DNA of 64,000 bases from Streptomyces pyxinae (GTDB lineage Bacteria > Actinomycetota > Actinomycetes > Streptomycetales > Streptomycetaceae): positions 62,001-126,000 of the forward strand of contig NZ_JANUGQ010000009.1 of assembly GCF_024756275.1 (NCBI RefSeq), in the 5' to 3' direction. Below, piece after piece: positions 33,913 to 43,559 of this stretch. The notes below the pieces were generated by a model. It was not told the DNA's origin. It saw only the letters and a list, made by a program, of their open reading frames with translations, and did no database searches. Position numbers and translations under genes: made by a program. Every line of letters starts with the position of its first letter. Within the stretch, counting starts at the first letter, position 1.

Positions 33913-35640
33913 TCAGAACTCTCCCGAGCGGTCGGTCCGCAGGCGTTCGAGCAGCAGCAGTGCCACCGCGCAGACCACCATGAGGATCGTGGACAGGGCC
34001 ATCGCCTGGCCGTAGTTGAGTGCCCCGGGCCGGCCGAGCAGCCGGGCGACGGCCACCGGCAGGGTCGGGTTGTCGGGGCGGGCGATGAAGACGGTGGCGC
34101 CGAACTCGCCCAGCGACACCGCGAAGGCGAATCCGGCGGCCACCAGCACCGCCCGGCGCACCAGCGGCAGGTCCACCTCCCGCCAGACCCGCCACGGCGA
34201 GGCGCCCAGCACCGCGGCCGCCTCGCGCAGCCGGGTGTCCACCGCGCGCAGCACCGGCAGCATGACGCGCACCACGAAGGGCACGCCGACCAGCGCCTGG
34301 GCCAGCGGCACCAGGATCCAGGAGGAGCGCAGATCGAGCGGCGGCTCGTCCAGGGTGATGAGGAAGCCGAAGCCGACGGTGACGGCGGAGACCCCGAGCG
34401 GCAGCATCAGCAGCGCGTCGAGGCCCCGCACCAGCCGGCCGGCGTCCCGGCTGAGCGCGGCGGCCGCGCAGCCGCCGATCAGCAGGGCGATGGCGGTGGC
34501 GGCGAGGGCGTACTGGAGGGAGTTCCAGACCGTCTGGAGCGGCGGCACCAGGAAGGTCCCGCCGCTCGCCCCGGCGTCCTGGAGCGCCCGGTAGAAGGTG
34601 AGCGCCTCCGGCCCGCCGAAGGAGCGGGCCACCAGCACGGCCGGCGGCAGCAGAAGCAGCAGCGCGATGGAGGCCAGCACCGCGCCGAGCAGCGTCCACT
34701 GCCCGGCGCCGCGCGGCCGGCGGGCGGTGGTGGCCGGGTCGACCAGCCGCAGCGCGGTCTCCCGGCGCCGTACGGTCCAGGCGTGCACGGCGAGCACCGC
34801 GCCGACCGCCGCGAACTGCGTCAGGGTGAGCACCGCCGCCGTGGAGAGGTCCAGCAGCTGGGCGGTCTGCCGGTAGATCTCGGCCTCCAGGGTGGCGTAC
34901 GCCGGGCCGCCGAGGATCTGCACGACACCGAAGGAGGTGTACGTGAAGAGGAAGACCATCAGCGCGGCGGCGGCCACGGCGGGGGCGAGCGCCGGCAGGG
35001 TCACCCGCCGCCAGGCGCCGAGGCGGGTGGCGCCCAGTACCCGGGCGGCCTCCTCCTGGCGCGGGTCGAGCTGCGCCCACAGCCCGCCCACGGTGCGGAC
35101 CACCACCGCGTAGTTGAAGAAGACATGCGCCAGCAGGATCGCCCAGACGGTGGTGTCGAGGCGGACGCCCCAGAGCTCGTCCAGCAGCCCGCCGCGCCCG
35201 ACCAGGGCGAGGAAGGCGGTGCCGACCACCACCGTGGGCAGCACGAAGGGCACGGTGACCACGGCCCGCAGCAGCCGCCGGCCCGGGAAGTCGAAGCGGG
35301 CCAGCACATAGGCGCCGGGCAGCGCCAGCAGCAGGGTGAGCGCGGTGGAGGCGAGCGCCTGCCAGGTGGTGAACCAGAGCACGTCCCGGATCTCCGGGCG
35401 CCCCAGTACCTCGGCCAGGCGACCGGGCCGCCAGGAGCCGCCGTCGTGGAAGCCGCGGCCCACGATGGCGGCCACCGGCCGGCCGAAGAACAGGGCGAAG
35501 AAGACCACCGGCGGGACCATGAGCCCGGCCCGGACGGCCGCGCGCCGGGCGCGCCCGGGGCGGCGGGCGGCGGTCCGGTCCGGCGGCGCGGGCGCCTCGG
35601 GGGTTACTTCAGGACGAGCGAGGACCACGTCTGGATCCAC
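33913..35640 (-). CDS. thiP: Thiamine ABC transporter permease
   Basis: A fused double permease of about 575 residues with around twelve helices and two EAA loops (QEEAARVLGATRLGAWRRVT in the first half; LREAAAVLGASPWRVWREVD in the second), as in ThiP/FbpB proteins. Typical second-half text includes LGEFGATVFIARPDNPTLPV. The start is unclear. GTG 35640 gives a 37-base overlap with thiB and GTG 35628 a 25-base overlap, while ATG 35520 before the first helix is also possible. It lies between thiB and thiQ on the minus strand. Confidence 0.88.
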   Translation of the reverse strand: MDPDVVLARPEVTPEAPAPPDRTAARRPGRARRAAVRAGLMVPPVVFFALFFGRPVAAIVGRGFHDGGSWRPGRLAEVLGRPEIRDVLWFTTWQALASTALTLLLALPGAYVLARFDFPGRRLLRAVVTVPFVLPTVVVGTAFLALVGRGGLLDELWGVRLDTTVWAILLAHVFFNYAVVVRTVGGLWAQLDPRQEEAARVLGATRLGAWRRVTLPALAPAVAAAALMVFLFTYTSFGVVQILGGPAYATLEAEIYRQTAQLLDLSTAAVLTLTQFAAVGAVLAVHAWTVRRRETALRLVDPATTARRPRGAGQWTLLGAVLASIALLLLLPPAVLVARSFGGPEALTFYRALQDAGASGGTFLVPPLQTVWNSLQYALAATAIALLIGGCAAAALSRDAGRLVRGLDALLMLPLGVSAVTVGFGFLITLDEPPLDLRSSWILVPLAQALVGVPFVVRVMLPVLRAVDTRLREAAAVLGASPWRVWREVDLPLVRRAVLVAAGFAFAVSLGEFGATVFIARPDNPTLPVAVARLLGRPGALNYGQAMALSTILMVVCAVALLLLERLRTDRSGEF

Positions 35641-36740
35641 TGGTCGCGGTGGGCGGCGATCTTCTCCGGGGCGAGGGTGGCCGGGGCGTCGATCCTGGCC
35701 CCGTGCCGGGTGAAGAGCGCGGGCAGTGCGGCGTCCCCGGCGACCGGGTTGACGAACATCTGGAGCGGTACGTCCTCCTGGAACCGCTTGCCGATCAGGA
35801 AGTCGATCAGCGCCTTGCCGCCGGCCTCGTTCTTCGCGCCGGTGAGCAGCCCGGCGAACTCGGTCTGCCGGAAGCAGGTGCCGGTGGCGACGCCGGTGGG
35901 TGCCTCCTTGGGCTGCGGCTTGGCGTACAGCACCTCGACGGGCGGGCTGGAGGCGTACGAGACGACCAGCGGCCGGTCGCCCTTGGCCTGCTTGCCGCCG
36001 GCCGAGCCGGAGAACTCCTGGTTGTAGGCGAGCTCCCAGCTGTCCACGACCTTGACGCCGTTGGCCCGGAGCTTCTTCCAGTAGCCGGTCCAGCCGTCGT
36101 CGCCGTACGCCGCGGCGGTGCCGAGCAGGAAGCCGAGGCCGGGCGAGGACCGCTCGGGGTTCTCCGTGACGAGCAGGTCCTTGTAGGCGGGCTCGGCCAG
36201 GTCGTCGAAGGTGGCGGGCGGGGCGAGCTTCTTGTCGGCGAAGTACTTCTTGTCGTAGTTGACGCAGATGTCGCCGGTGTCGACCGGGGTGACCCGGTGC
36301 TTGCCCCGGTCGAGCTGGACGGCGGCCGGGATCCGGTCCAGGCCCTTGGCTTCGTACGGCTGGAAGAGCCCGTTGTCCAGGGCGCGGGAGAGCAGGGTGT
36401 TGTCGACGCCGAAGAACACGTCGCCCTGCGGGGCGCCCTTGGTGAGGATCGCCTTGTTGACGGCCTCGCCGGCGTCCCCGCTCTTGAGCACCTTGACGGT
36501 GTAGCCGGTGCGCCGGGTGAACTCCTTGAGCACCGCCGGGGAGGCGTTGAAGGAGTCATGGGTGACCAGGGTGACGGTCTTGGAGTCGCCGCCGCCGGAC
36601 GCCTGGCCGGAGCCGCCTCCGCAGGCGGCGAGCGCGGTGACGCCGAGCGCGGCGGCGAGCGCGCCCGCCGCGAGCCGGACGGTCCGGGTCCTGGACGTAC
36701 CGGTTCTGGCGGAATGGGGGGCGGGATGGGTGGTGGTCAC
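35604..36740 (-). CDS. thiB: Thiamine-binding lipoprotein
   Basis: A 378-residue periplasmic-type binding protein. The signal peptide is VRLAAGALAAALGVTALAAC with a lipobox Cys. The mature part starts with TVTLVTHDSFNASPAVLKEF, the ThiB/TbpA hallmark THDSF, and contains GDVFFGVDNTLLSRA, DTGDICVNYDKKYF and, near the end, QMFVNPVAG. The GTG start at 36740 has CCAGGAGG upstream. A TPP riboswitch about 90 bases before the gene shows that thiamine pyrophosphate controls the operon thiB-thiP-thiQ. Confidence 0.92.
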   Translation of the reverse strand: MTTTHPAPHSARTGTSRTRTVRLAAGALAAALGVTALAACGGGSGQASGGGDSKTVTLVTHDSFNASPAVLKEFTRRTGYTVKVLKSGDAGEAVNKAILTKGAPQGDVFFGVDNTLLSRALDNGLFQPYEAKGLDRIPAAVQLDRGKHRVTPVDTGDICVNYDKKYFADKKLAPPATFDDLAEPAYKDLLVTENPERSSPGLGFLLGTAAAYGDDGWTGYWKKLRANGVKVVDSWELAYNQEFSGSAGGKQAKGDRPLVVSYASSPPVEVLYAKPQPKEAPTGVATGTCFRQTEFAGLLTGAKNEAGGKALIDFLIGKRFQEDVPLQMFVNPVAGDAALPALFTRHGARIDAPATLAPEKIAAHRDQWIQTWSSLVLK

Positions 36741-36829
36741 TGAGATTCCTCCTGGGGGTGGCCAGGAAGAGACGCGGCCCCGCCCGGCCCCCGACGGGAC
36801 CCGGGCAGGGCGCAACAGCTTGAGTACGA

Positions 36830-36916
36830 CCGAACTTCCTACCCAGAATGACCTGGGCGAGGTTCAGAGGGTCTGCGGTCCGGTGACCGCACTCTCAGCG
36901 CTGTGGCGCTCCCCTG
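36830..36916 (-). promoter_or_regulatory. TPP (THI-box) riboswitch
   Basis: Reading the minus strand, the element runs GGGGAGCGCC, then GCGCTGAGAGTGCGG with the conserved CTGAGA, then ACCGCAGACCCTCTGAACCT, then CCAGGTCATTCTGGGTAGGA. This matches the conserved TPP aptamer order: a GGGG-type P1/P2 arm, CUGAGA, ACCCU-GAACCU, and the CCUGGGU/AGGAA arm. It lies upstream of thiB on the same strand. TPP binding would repress the thiamine importer, probably by blocking translation or by early termination. Confidence 0.93.
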
Positions 36917-37162
36917 TCGGATGTATGGAGATGTATGGATCTGTACAGACCTGCAGGGATCTGTACGGATCCGTGAGTCGCTGCGTTCCGTGAATCGCTG
37001 TATCAGGTGTATCAGCGGCCTCGTACGGCCTCGTCGGGTGCGCCCCGCGCGCGCCGCCGGTCCGACCGGACCGGAGTGTCGCTCGGATCGCACACGCAGA
37101 GGTGTTCGAGGTCAGGCTACTCAGGCTACAAGGTCACCGGCCGGGGGCCGGCCGGCGGCCGG
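36917..37162. promoter_or_regulatory. Repeat-rich promoter region upstream of the TPP riboswitch
   Basis: This is one of the less GC-rich patches of the window. It contains paired direct repeats: ATGTATGGA at 36921 and 36931; GGATCTGTAC at 36937 and 36957; CCGTGAGTCGCTG at 36971 against CCGTGAATCGCTG at 36988; TATCAG at 37001 and 37009. It should include the thi operon promoter (minus strand) and the end of rlmN. Confidence 0.55.
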
Positions 37163-38275
37163 TCAGCGCTCGGAGGCGGCGAGCTGCCCGCAGGCGCCGT
37201 CGATCTCCTGGCCGCGGGTGTCGCGGACGGTGACCGGCACCCCGTGGGCGGCGATCGCGGCCACGAACGCCTTCTCGTCCTCAGGGCGGGAGGCGGTCCA
37301 CTTGGAGCCGGGCGTGGGGTTGAGCGGGATCAGGTTGACGTGCACGCGCCTGCCCTTGAGCAGTCGGCCGAGCAGGTCGCCGCGCCAGGCCTGGTCGTTG
37401 ATGTCGCGGATCAGCGCGTACTCGATGGAGACCCGGCGGCCGGACTTCTCGGCGTACTCCCAGGCGGAGTCCAGCACCTCGCGGACCTTCCAGCGGGTGT
37501 TGACCGGCACCAGGGTGTCGCGCAGCTCGTCGTCGGGGGCGTGCAGCGAGACGGCGAGCCGGCACTTGAAGCCCTCGTCGGCGAACCGGTGGATCGCCGG
37601 GACCAGGCCGACGGTGGAGACGGTGATGCCGCGCTGGGAGAGGCCGAGGCCGTCCGGCTCGGGGTCGGTGAGCCGGCGGATGGCGCCGACCACCCGCTTG
37701 TAGTTGGCCAGCGGCTCGCCCATGCCCATGAAGACGATGTTGGAGAGCCGGGCGGGGCCGCCCGGGACCTCGCCGTCGCGCAGCGCCCGCATGCCGTCGA
37801 CGATCTGGTGGACGATCTCGGCGGTGGAGAGGTTGCGGTCCAGGCCGGCCTGGCCGGTGGCGCAGAACGGGCAGTTCATTCCGCAGCCGGCCTGCGAGGA
37901 GATGCACATGGTGACCCGGTCCGGGTAGCGCATCAGCACGGACTCGACGAGGGTGCCGTCGTGCAGCCGCCAGAGGGTCTTGCGGGTGGTGTCGTCGTCG
38001 CAGGAGATGTGCCGGACGACGCTCATCAGCTCGGGGAGGAGTTCCGCGGCGAGCTTCTCGCGGGAGGCGGCGGGGATGTCCGTCCACTGGGCCGGGTCGT
38101 GGGCGTAGCGGGCGAAGTAGTGCTGGGAGAGCTGCTTGGCGCGGAACGGCTTCTCGCCGATCGCGGCCACCGCCTCCTTGCGCTCGGCGGGCGAGAGGTC
38201 GGCGAGGTGCCGGGGCGGCTTCTTGACGCCCCGGGGGGCCACGAAGGTGAGTTCTCCCGGTGCGGGGCGTGCCAT
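37163..38275 (-). CDS. rlmN: Dual-specificity 23S rRNA/tRNA adenine-C2 methyltransferase
   Basis: A 370-residue radical SAM enzyme. The cluster-binding motif is [16 protein letters not shown] is the GGE-like SAM motif and [13 protein letters not shown] text ([13 protein letters not shown]) follows. A catalytic Cys lies near the C-terminus ([10 protein letters not shown]). It methylates C2 of A2503 in 23S rRNA and A37 of some tRNAs. ATG 38275 has GAGGAG about eleven bases upstream. It lies downstream of cdsA on the same strand, as usual in Streptomyces. Confidence 0.95.
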   Translation of the reverse strand: MARPAPGELTFVAPRGVKKPPRHLADLSPAERKEAVAAIGEKPFRAKQLSQHYFARYAHDPAQWTDIPAASREKLAAELLPELMSVVRHISCDDDTTRKTLWRLHDGTLVESVLMRYPDRVTMCISSQAGCGMNCPFCATGQAGLDRNLSTAEIVHQIVDGMRALRDGEVPGGPARLSNIVFMGMGEPLANYKRVVGAIRRLTDPEPDGLGLSQRGITVSTVGLVPAIHRFADEGFKCRLAVSLHAPDDELRDTLVPVNTRWKVREVLDSAWEYAEKSGRRVSIEYALIRDINDQAWRGDLLGRLLKGRRVHVNLIPLNPTPGSKWTASRPEDEKAFVAAIAAHGVPVTVRDTRGQEIDGACGQLAASER

Positions 38276-38528
38276 GGCTCTCGTACTCCTCAGTGGTGGA
38301 CAGTCCGCGGTGGTGCGGTGGGTCGCGGCCGTGCTGGTCGCGCGTTCCGCCGCGGCCCCGGTGCCGCCCGGCGCCGGAGGCGGACGTACGGCGCGGACGG
38401 CGACAGCGGTACGGCCGCCGCGGGGCCGGTACGGCCGGTGGGCCGGCGGCGGTACGGGGGTCGGTGGCCACCCGCGCCCGGGAGCCCCACCGGTTCGCCC
38501 CCGGGGGTGCGGGGCGGGGCGTGGAACG

Positions 38529-38564
38529 GAAAAGGGCCCGCCACCCGGGGCGGCGAGCCCTTCC
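38529..38564 (-). terminator. Intrinsic terminator after cdsA
   Basis: On the minus strand AAGGGCTCGCC, a short loop, GGCGGGCCCTT and then TTCC forms a GC stem followed by T residues, starting about 25 bases after the cdsA stop. The remaining bases of the 313-base gap (38276-38588) contain repeated GGTACGG palindromes and no gene. Confidence 0.75.
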
Positions 38565-38588
38565 AGAGTAACCGGACCGGCGGCGGAG

Positions 38589-39752
38589 TCAGCCGCCGAC
38601 GAACAGCACCAGCAGCAGCCAGACCACCGGGGCGGTCGGCAGCAGCGAGTCCAGCCGGTCCATGATGCCGCCGTGGCCGGGCAGCAGGGTGCCCATGTCC
38701 TTGATGCCCAGGTCCCGCTTGATCATGGATTCGCCCAGGTCACCGAGGGTGGCGCTGACCGAGACCGCGAGGCCGAGCAGCAGCCCCTGCCACCAGAGCC
38801 CGCCGTCGATCAGGAAGTGGGTGCAGAGCGCCCCGGCCGCCATGGCGAAGGTCACGGCGCCGAGCAGGCCCTCGCGGGTCTTCCCGGGGCTGATCCGGGG
38901 CGCCAGCTTGCGCTTGCCGAACCGCCAGCCCACCGCGTACGCCCCGGTGTCGCTGACCACGGTCAGCAGCAGGAACGTCAGCACCCGCCAGGGGCCGTCG
39001 CCGGCGGTGAGCATCATCGCCACGAAGGTCGCCAGGAACGGCACGTAGAAGGCGGCGAAGACCCCGGCGGTGACGTCCTTGAGGTAGCCGTCCGGCGGTT
39101 CGGTCATCCGCCAGACCAGCACCGCGAGCGCGGTGAGCGCCATGGCCACCCAGGCGCCCTCGGCCCCCCGGACGTAGCCGGCGACCACCATCGCCGCGCC
39201 GCCGACCGCCAGCGGCACCAGCGGGGCGCGGATGCCCTTGCGCTCGGACAGCCGGGAGGTCAGTTCCCAGAGCCCGACGACCACGGCGACGACGATCACG
39301 CCGACGAAGGCGGCCTTCCAGACGAACAGCGAGGCCAGGATCACCACGCCGAGACCGACGCCGACCCCTATGGCGGCCCGCAGGTCGCGGCCGGCCCGCT
39401 TCTTGCCGCCGGTCCCCGCACCGCCGGCCCCCGCACCACCGCTCCTGCCGTCCCCGGGCTGCGGGGACGGGGCGGGCTGCGGCGCCACCGGCGGCGGGCT
39501 GGGCATGGGCTCCTGCGGCATCTCGTCACGGAACAGGGGACCGCTCAGCCGAGCGGCCCCCCGATCGCGGTCGTCCTGGTCTCCGCCGGCGGGTGTGTCG
39601 GGCACGAGGGGCATGGGCCGAGTCTGCTGTGCGCCATGCCCGTCGAAGGCGGGACCCGCCGGGGCCACCGGGGCGGGCCCCGGCGGATACCCCTGGTCGG
39701 GCGGACCCCACTGACCGCCCGTCGGCGGGGTCACCCGGGAGAAGTCGCTCAT
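38589..39752 (-). CDS. cdsA: Phosphatidate cytidylyltransferase
   Basis: A 387-residue membrane enzyme that makes CDP-diacylglycerol from phosphatidic acid and CTP. About 120 disordered Pro/Gly-rich residues precede eight helices. The family signature appears as [20 protein letters not shown] followed by GIMDRLDS, and [20 protein letters not shown] is also characteristic. Its ATG overlaps the frr stop by one base, so translation is coupled with ribosome recycling factor, as commonly seen in actinomycetes. Confidence 0.95.
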   Translation of the reverse strand: MSDFSRVTPPTGGQWGPPDQGYPPGPAPVAPAGPAFDGHGAQQTRPMPLVPDTPAGGDQDDRDRGAARLSGPLFRDEMPQEPMPSPPPVAPQPAPSPQPGDGRSGGAGAGGAGTGGKKRAGRDLRAAIGVGVGLGVVILASLFVWKAAFVGVIVVAVVVGLWELTSRLSERKGIRAPLVPLAVGGAAMVVAGYVRGAEGAWVAMALTALAVLVWRMTEPPDGYLKDVTAGVFAAFYVPFLATFVAMMLTAGDGPWRVLTFLLLTVVSDTGAYAVGWRFGKRKLAPRISPGKTREGLLGAVTFAMAAGALCTHFLIDGGLWWQGLLLGLAVSVSATLGDLGESMIKRDLGIKDMGTLLPGHGGIMDRLDSLLPTAPVVWLLLVLFVGG

Positions 39753-40309
39753 CAGACCTCGAGCAGCTCGGCTTCCTTGTGCTTGAGCAGCTCGTCCACC
39801 TGCGCCACGTACTTGGCGGTGGTGTCGTCGAGCTCCTTCTCCGCGCGGCGGCCCTCGTCCTCGCCGACCTCGCCGTCCTTGACGAACTTGTCGATGGTCT
39901 CCTTGGCCTTGCGGCGCACCGAGCGGATCGAGATCTTCGAGTCCTCGGCCTTGCCCTTGGCGACCTTGATGTACTCGCGGCGGCGCTCCTCGGTGAGCTC
40001 CGGGAAGACCACGCGGATGATGTTGCCGTCGTTGCTCGGGTTGACGCCGAGGTCCGAGTCGCGGATGGCCTGCTCGATGTTGCGCAGCGCGCTCTTGTCG
40101 AACGGGGTCACCACGGCCATGCGCGGCTCCGGCACCGAGAACGAGGCGAGCTGGTTGATCGGCGTCACGGCGCCGTAGTAGTCCGCCACGATCTTGTTGA
40201 ACATCGCCGGGTGCGCACGCCCGGTGCGGATCGCGGCGAAGTCCTCCTTGGCGACCACGACGGCCTTCTCCATCTTCTCCTCGGCTTCGAGGAGGGTCTC
40301 TTCGATCAC
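39752..40309 (-). CDS. frr: Ribosome recycling factor
   Basis: A 185-residue RRF. Sequence landmarks are [16 protein letters not shown] at the start, [14 protein letters not shown], the hinge-region [20 protein letters not shown] and the C-terminal helix [10 protein letters not shown]. It splits post-termination ribosomes together with EF-G. GTG 40309 has CAGGAG six bases upstream and gives the standard N-terminus. It follows pyrH by 204 bases and overlaps cdsA by one base. Confidence 0.97.
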   Translation of the reverse strand: MIEETLLEAEEKMEKAVVVAKEDFAAIRTGRAHPAMFNKIVADYYGAVTPINQLASFSVPEPRMAVVTPFDKSALRNIEQAIRDSDLGVNPSNDGNIIRVVFPELTEERRREYIKVAKGKAEDSKISIRSVRRKAKETIDKFVKDGEVGEDEGRRAEKELDDTTAKYVAQVDELLKHKEAELLEV

Positions 40310-40513
40310 CACTAGCTCCTGCGTGTTGTGAAGTAGGCCCGCCTTGCTGAAGGGCCGCGGAACCTGCGTCGCGTCTTGTTCCTGCACGGTGTCCGACCGG
40401 CAGGGCTTTGTCCATCCCCTCCCGGAGCGCCCCGGGACGACCGGGGCGCGGGCCGGGGGGTCCGGCGGGGCGGGGCCCGTCCGCCCGCACGGCGGCGGCC
40501 GGGTCCCGGAGGA

Positions 40514-41278
40514 TCAGGCCCTGGTGCCCTGGTCGCTCACGAGCGTGCCGATCTTCTCACCCTTGACCGCGCGGGCGATATTGCCCGCGGCGAGCAGTTC
40601 GAAGACGAGGATCGGCAGGTTGTTGTCACGGCAGAGCGTGATGGCGGTGGCGTCGGCGACCTTGAGGTCGCGGGAGAGCACCTCGCCGTACTCCAGGGCG
40701 TCGAACTTGACCGCGTCCGGGTTGGTCTTGGGGTCGGCGTCGTAGACCCCGTCCACCCCGTTCTTGCCCATCAGCAGCGCCTGGGCGTCGATCTCCAGGG
40801 CGCGCTGGGCGGCGGTGGTGTCGGTGGAGAAGTACGGCATGCCCATACCGGCGCCGAAGATCACGACGCGGCCCTTCTCCAGGTGCCGGACGGCGCGGAG
40901 CGGGATGTACGGCTCCGCGACCTGGCCCATGGTGATGGCGGTCTGGACGCGGGTCTCGATGCCCTCCTTCTCCAGGAAGTCCTGGAGGGCGAGGCAGTTC
41001 ATCACGGTGCCCAGCATGCCCATGTAGTCCGAGCGGGCCCGGTCCATGCCGCGGACCTGGAGCTCGGCGCCGCGGAAGAAGTTGCCGCCGCCGATCACGA
41101 CCGCGATCTCCGCGCCGGCGCGGACGACCGCCGCGATCTCCCGCGCGATGGCGTGCACGACGTCGGGGTCGACGCCGAGACCTCCGCCGCCGGAGAACGC
41201 CTCGCCGGACAGCTTCAGCATGAAGCGGCCGGACATCTTGCCCTGGTTGTCGTCGCCCTGTGCGGCGCCCTGATTCAT
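40514..41278 (-). CDS. pyrH: UMP kinase
   Basis: A 254-residue hexameric-type bacterial UMP kinase of the amino acid kinase fold ([77 protein letters not shown]). It phosphorylates UMP to UDP. ATG 41278 is preceded by GAGGAGATCTCC. A short N-terminal extension (about 14 residues) precedes the first strand, as in other actinomycetes. Confidence 0.97.
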   Translation of the reverse strand: MNQGAAQGDDNQGKMSGRFMLKLSGEAFSGGGGLGVDPDVVHAIAREIAAVVRAGAEIAVVIGGGNFFRGAELQVRGMDRARSDYMGMLGTVMNCLALQDFLEKEGIETRVQTAITMGQVAEPYIPLRAVRHLEKGRVVIFGAGMGMPYFSTDTTAAQRALEIDAQALLMGKNGVDGVYDADPKTNPDAVKFDALEYGEVLSRDLKVADATAITLCRDNNLPILVFELLAAGNIARAVKGEKIGTLVSDQGTRA

Positions 41279-41305
41279 GGAGATCTCCTCGTGCACATAC
41301 GAAGA

Positions 41306-41347
41306 AGGCCATTGCCGGTGGGGTGGGTGTCCCTGCGGCAATGGCCT
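41306..41347 (-). terminator. Terminator hairpin between tsf and pyrH
   Basis: A perfect 12-bp inverted repeat, AGGCCATTGCCG at 41306-41317 and its complement at 41336-41347, with an 18-nt loop and a TTCTTCG tail on the minus strand. It lies 90 bases after the tsf stop and about 30 bases before pyrH. Confidence 0.75.
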
Positions 41348-41436
41348 CCTCGTCAGATCTGCGGCTGTCCGGCGCGCGTGCGCGCGGGGCCCGCCCGGTC
41401 AACCCTAGCGGGCGCCCGCGTCGTTCGCGTACCGGC

Positions 41437-42273
41437 TCAGATGCCGACCTTGATGCGCGCGAAGCGCTTCAGGGTGACACCGGCCTCGTCCAGGATCTGC
41501 TGGACGGACTTCTTGTTGTCGAGCGCGTACGGCTGGCCGAGGAGGGTGACCTCCTTGAAGAAGCCGTTGACGCGACCCTCGACGATCTTCGGCAGGGCGG
41601 CCTCCGGCTTGCCCTCCGCGCGGGTGGTCTCCTCGGCGACGCGGCGCTCGGCCTCGACGACGTCGGCCGGGACGTCCTCGCGGGAGAGGTACTTCGGCGC
41701 GAAGGCGGCGATGTGCTGGGCCACGCCCTTGGCGACCTCGGCGTTCTCCTTGTCGAGCTCGACCAGGACACCGATCTGCGGGGGCAGGTCCGGCATGGTG
41801 CGGTGCATGTAGGCGGTGACGTGGCCGTCCGCGAACCGCTCGAAGCGGTCCAGCACGATCTTCTCGCCGAGGTTGGCGTTGGCCTCGTCCACGTACGCCT
41901 GGACGGTCTTGCCGGCCTCGATCTCGGAGGCGAGCAGGGCCGCGATGTCGGCGGGGGCGGTGGCGGCGACGTGCTGGGCCAGCGTGTTGGCGACGGCCTG
42001 GAACTTGTCACCCTTGGCGACGAAGTCCGTCTCGCACTTCAGCTCGACCAGGACACCGGAGGTGTTGTCGTCGGCGATCAGGGAGACGACGGCACCGTTC
42101 TCGGCGGAACGGCCCTCGCGCTTGGCGACGCCCTTCTGGCCCTTGACGCGGAGCAGCTCGACGGCCTTCTCGACGTTGCCCTCGGCCTCGTCCAGCGCCT
42201 TCTTGCAGTCCATCATGCCGGCGCCGGTGAGCTCGCGGAGCTTCTTGACGTCAGCGGCGGTGTAGTTCGCCAT
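41437..42273 (-). CDS. tsf: Elongation factor Ts
   Basis: A 278-residue EF-Ts, the guanine nucleotide exchange factor of EF-Tu. The N-terminal UBA-like domain (VKKLRELTGAGMMDCKKALD, EAEGNVEKAVELLR) and the conserved core SLIADDNTSGVLVELKCETD followed by FVAKGDKF are clear. The start is ATG 42273. It is downstream of rpsB, with a strong hairpin in between that may reduce read-through. Confidence 0.97.
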   Translation of the reverse strand: MANYTAADVKKLRELTGAGMMDCKKALDEAEGNVEKAVELLRVKGQKGVAKREGRSAENGAVVSLIADDNTSGVLVELKCETDFVAKGDKFQAVANTLAQHVAATAPADIAALLASEIEAGKTVQAYVDEANANLGEKIVLDRFERFADGHVTAYMHRTMPDLPPQIGVLVELDKENAEVAKGVAQHIAAFAPKYLSREDVPADVVEAERRVAEETTRAEGKPEAALPKIVEGRVNGFFKEVTLLGQPYALDNKKSVQQILDEAGVTLKRFARIKVGI

Positions 42274-42314
42274 GATCTGTGAGTCTCTCTCGAAGTCTGG
42301 AAGATCTACGGGTG

Positions 42315-42345
42315 GACGGCGGGGGCTCCAGGAGCCCCCGCCGTC
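42315..42345 (-). terminator. Hairpin between rpsB and tsf
   Basis: GACGGCGGGGGCTCC and its perfect complement face each other around one central base (15-bp arms). It lies 26 bases after the rpsB stop and about 40 bases before tsf, with no clear T-run. It probably acts as a partial terminator or processing site that lowers tsf relative to rpsB. Confidence 0.7.
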
Positions 42346-42371
42346 TCCTGCACGACCTGCGACCGGGAAGG

Positions 42372-43283
42372 TCAGGCCTGCTGCTCGGCGGCCGGAGCCT
42401 CGGCGGCGGGGGCCTCGGCAGCGGGGGCCTCGGTGGCCTCGGCCGGCTTCTCGGCCTCGGCGGCAGGCGCCTCGGCGTCGGCGGCCGGAGCCTCGTCCGC
42501 CTTCTTCTCGCCCTCGAGCAGGTCGCGCTCCCACTCGGCGAGCGGCTCGCCCGCGGCCTTCTCGCCCGGCTTCGAGTCACCGGTGGCGACGCCGGAACGG
42601 GCGATGAGGCCCTCGGCGACGGCGTCGGCGATCACACGGGTGAGCAGGGTGACGGAGCGGATGGCGTCGTCGTTGCCCGGGATCTTGTAGTCGACCTCGT
42701 CGGGGTCGCAGTTGGTGTCGAGGATCGCGACGACCGGGATGTGGAGCTTGCGCGCCTCACCGACGGCGATGTGCTCCTTCTTGGTGTCGACGATCCAGAC
42801 GGCGCTGGGCACCTTCTGCATCTCGCGGATACCACCGAGGGTCTTCTCCAGCTTGGCCTTCTCGCGCGAGAGGACCAGGAGCTCCTTCTTGGTGAGGCCG
42901 GAGGCGGCCACGTCCTCGAAGTCGATCGCCTCAAGCTCCTTCAGACGCTGAAGGCGCTTGTAGACGGTGGAGAAGTTGGTGAGCATGCCGCCCAGCCAGC
43001 GCTGGTTGACGTAGGGCATGCCGACGCGGGTCGCCTGCTCGGCGATCGCCTCCTGCGCCTGCTTCTTGGTGCCCACGAACATGATGGAGCCGCCGTGCGC
43101 GACGGTCTCCTTGACGAACTCGTAGGCGCGGTCGATGTACGACAGCGACTGGAGCAGGTCGATGATGTAGATGCCGTTGCGCTCGGTGAAGATGAAGCGC
43201 TTCATCTTCGGGTTCCAGCGACGGGTCTGGTGACCGAAGTGGACGCCGCTCTCCAGCAGCTCCCGCATCGTGACGACGGCCAT
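42372..43283 (-). CDS. rpsB: 30S ribosomal protein S2
   Basis: A 303-residue S2. [20 protein letters not shown], the WLGGMLTN segment and the [20 protein letters not shown] and [20 protein letters not shown] motifs are conserved. The C-terminal ~45 residues form an Ala/Glu/Pro-rich tail ([17 protein letters not shown]), encoded by short GC repeats and seen in many actinobacterial S2 proteins. ATG 43283 has AAGGAG about ten bases upstream. It is divergent from a peptidase gene. Confidence 0.97.
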   Translation of the reverse strand: MAVVTMRELLESGVHFGHQTRRWNPKMKRFIFTERNGIYIIDLLQSLSYIDRAYEFVKETVAHGGSIMFVGTKKQAQEAIAEQATRVGMPYVNQRWLGGMLTNFSTVYKRLQRLKELEAIDFEDVAASGLTKKELLVLSREKAKLEKTLGGIREMQKVPSAVWIVDTKKEHIAVGEARKLHIPVVAILDTNCDPDEVDYKIPGNDDAIRSVTLLTRVIADAVAEGLIARSGVATGDSKPGEKAAGEPLAEWERDLLEGEKKADEAPAADAEAPAAEAEKPAEATEAPAAEAPAAEAPAAEQQA

Positions 43284-43559
43284 GGCCGTATCTCCTTGAT
43301 TTCTCGGTTGTGTCCTGACGCCCCGGTCGCGCTGCTGCCACGAGGGACCGAAGAGCGCTGCCACGGCCGCCGGCCGGCTCTCGCCTGGCTTTCGACAGTG
43401 ATGGCGGGGCGTGCGAAGTCGACCCGGTGACCCGGATCGCCAGAAGAAGTGTACGGGACCCGGACAGTGCCGGGTGACGGCGTTGTCCACAACCGACCGG
43501 TACTCCACAGATCCGGCCCATGATCACCGGCCCGCCCGCTTTCGCGGGAAGCTCCTCCC

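Noticed and set aside
40310..40513. Possible small gene between frr and pyrH
   Set aside because: The frames are extensions of frr upstream of its ribosome-binding site; no separate start or domain was seen.
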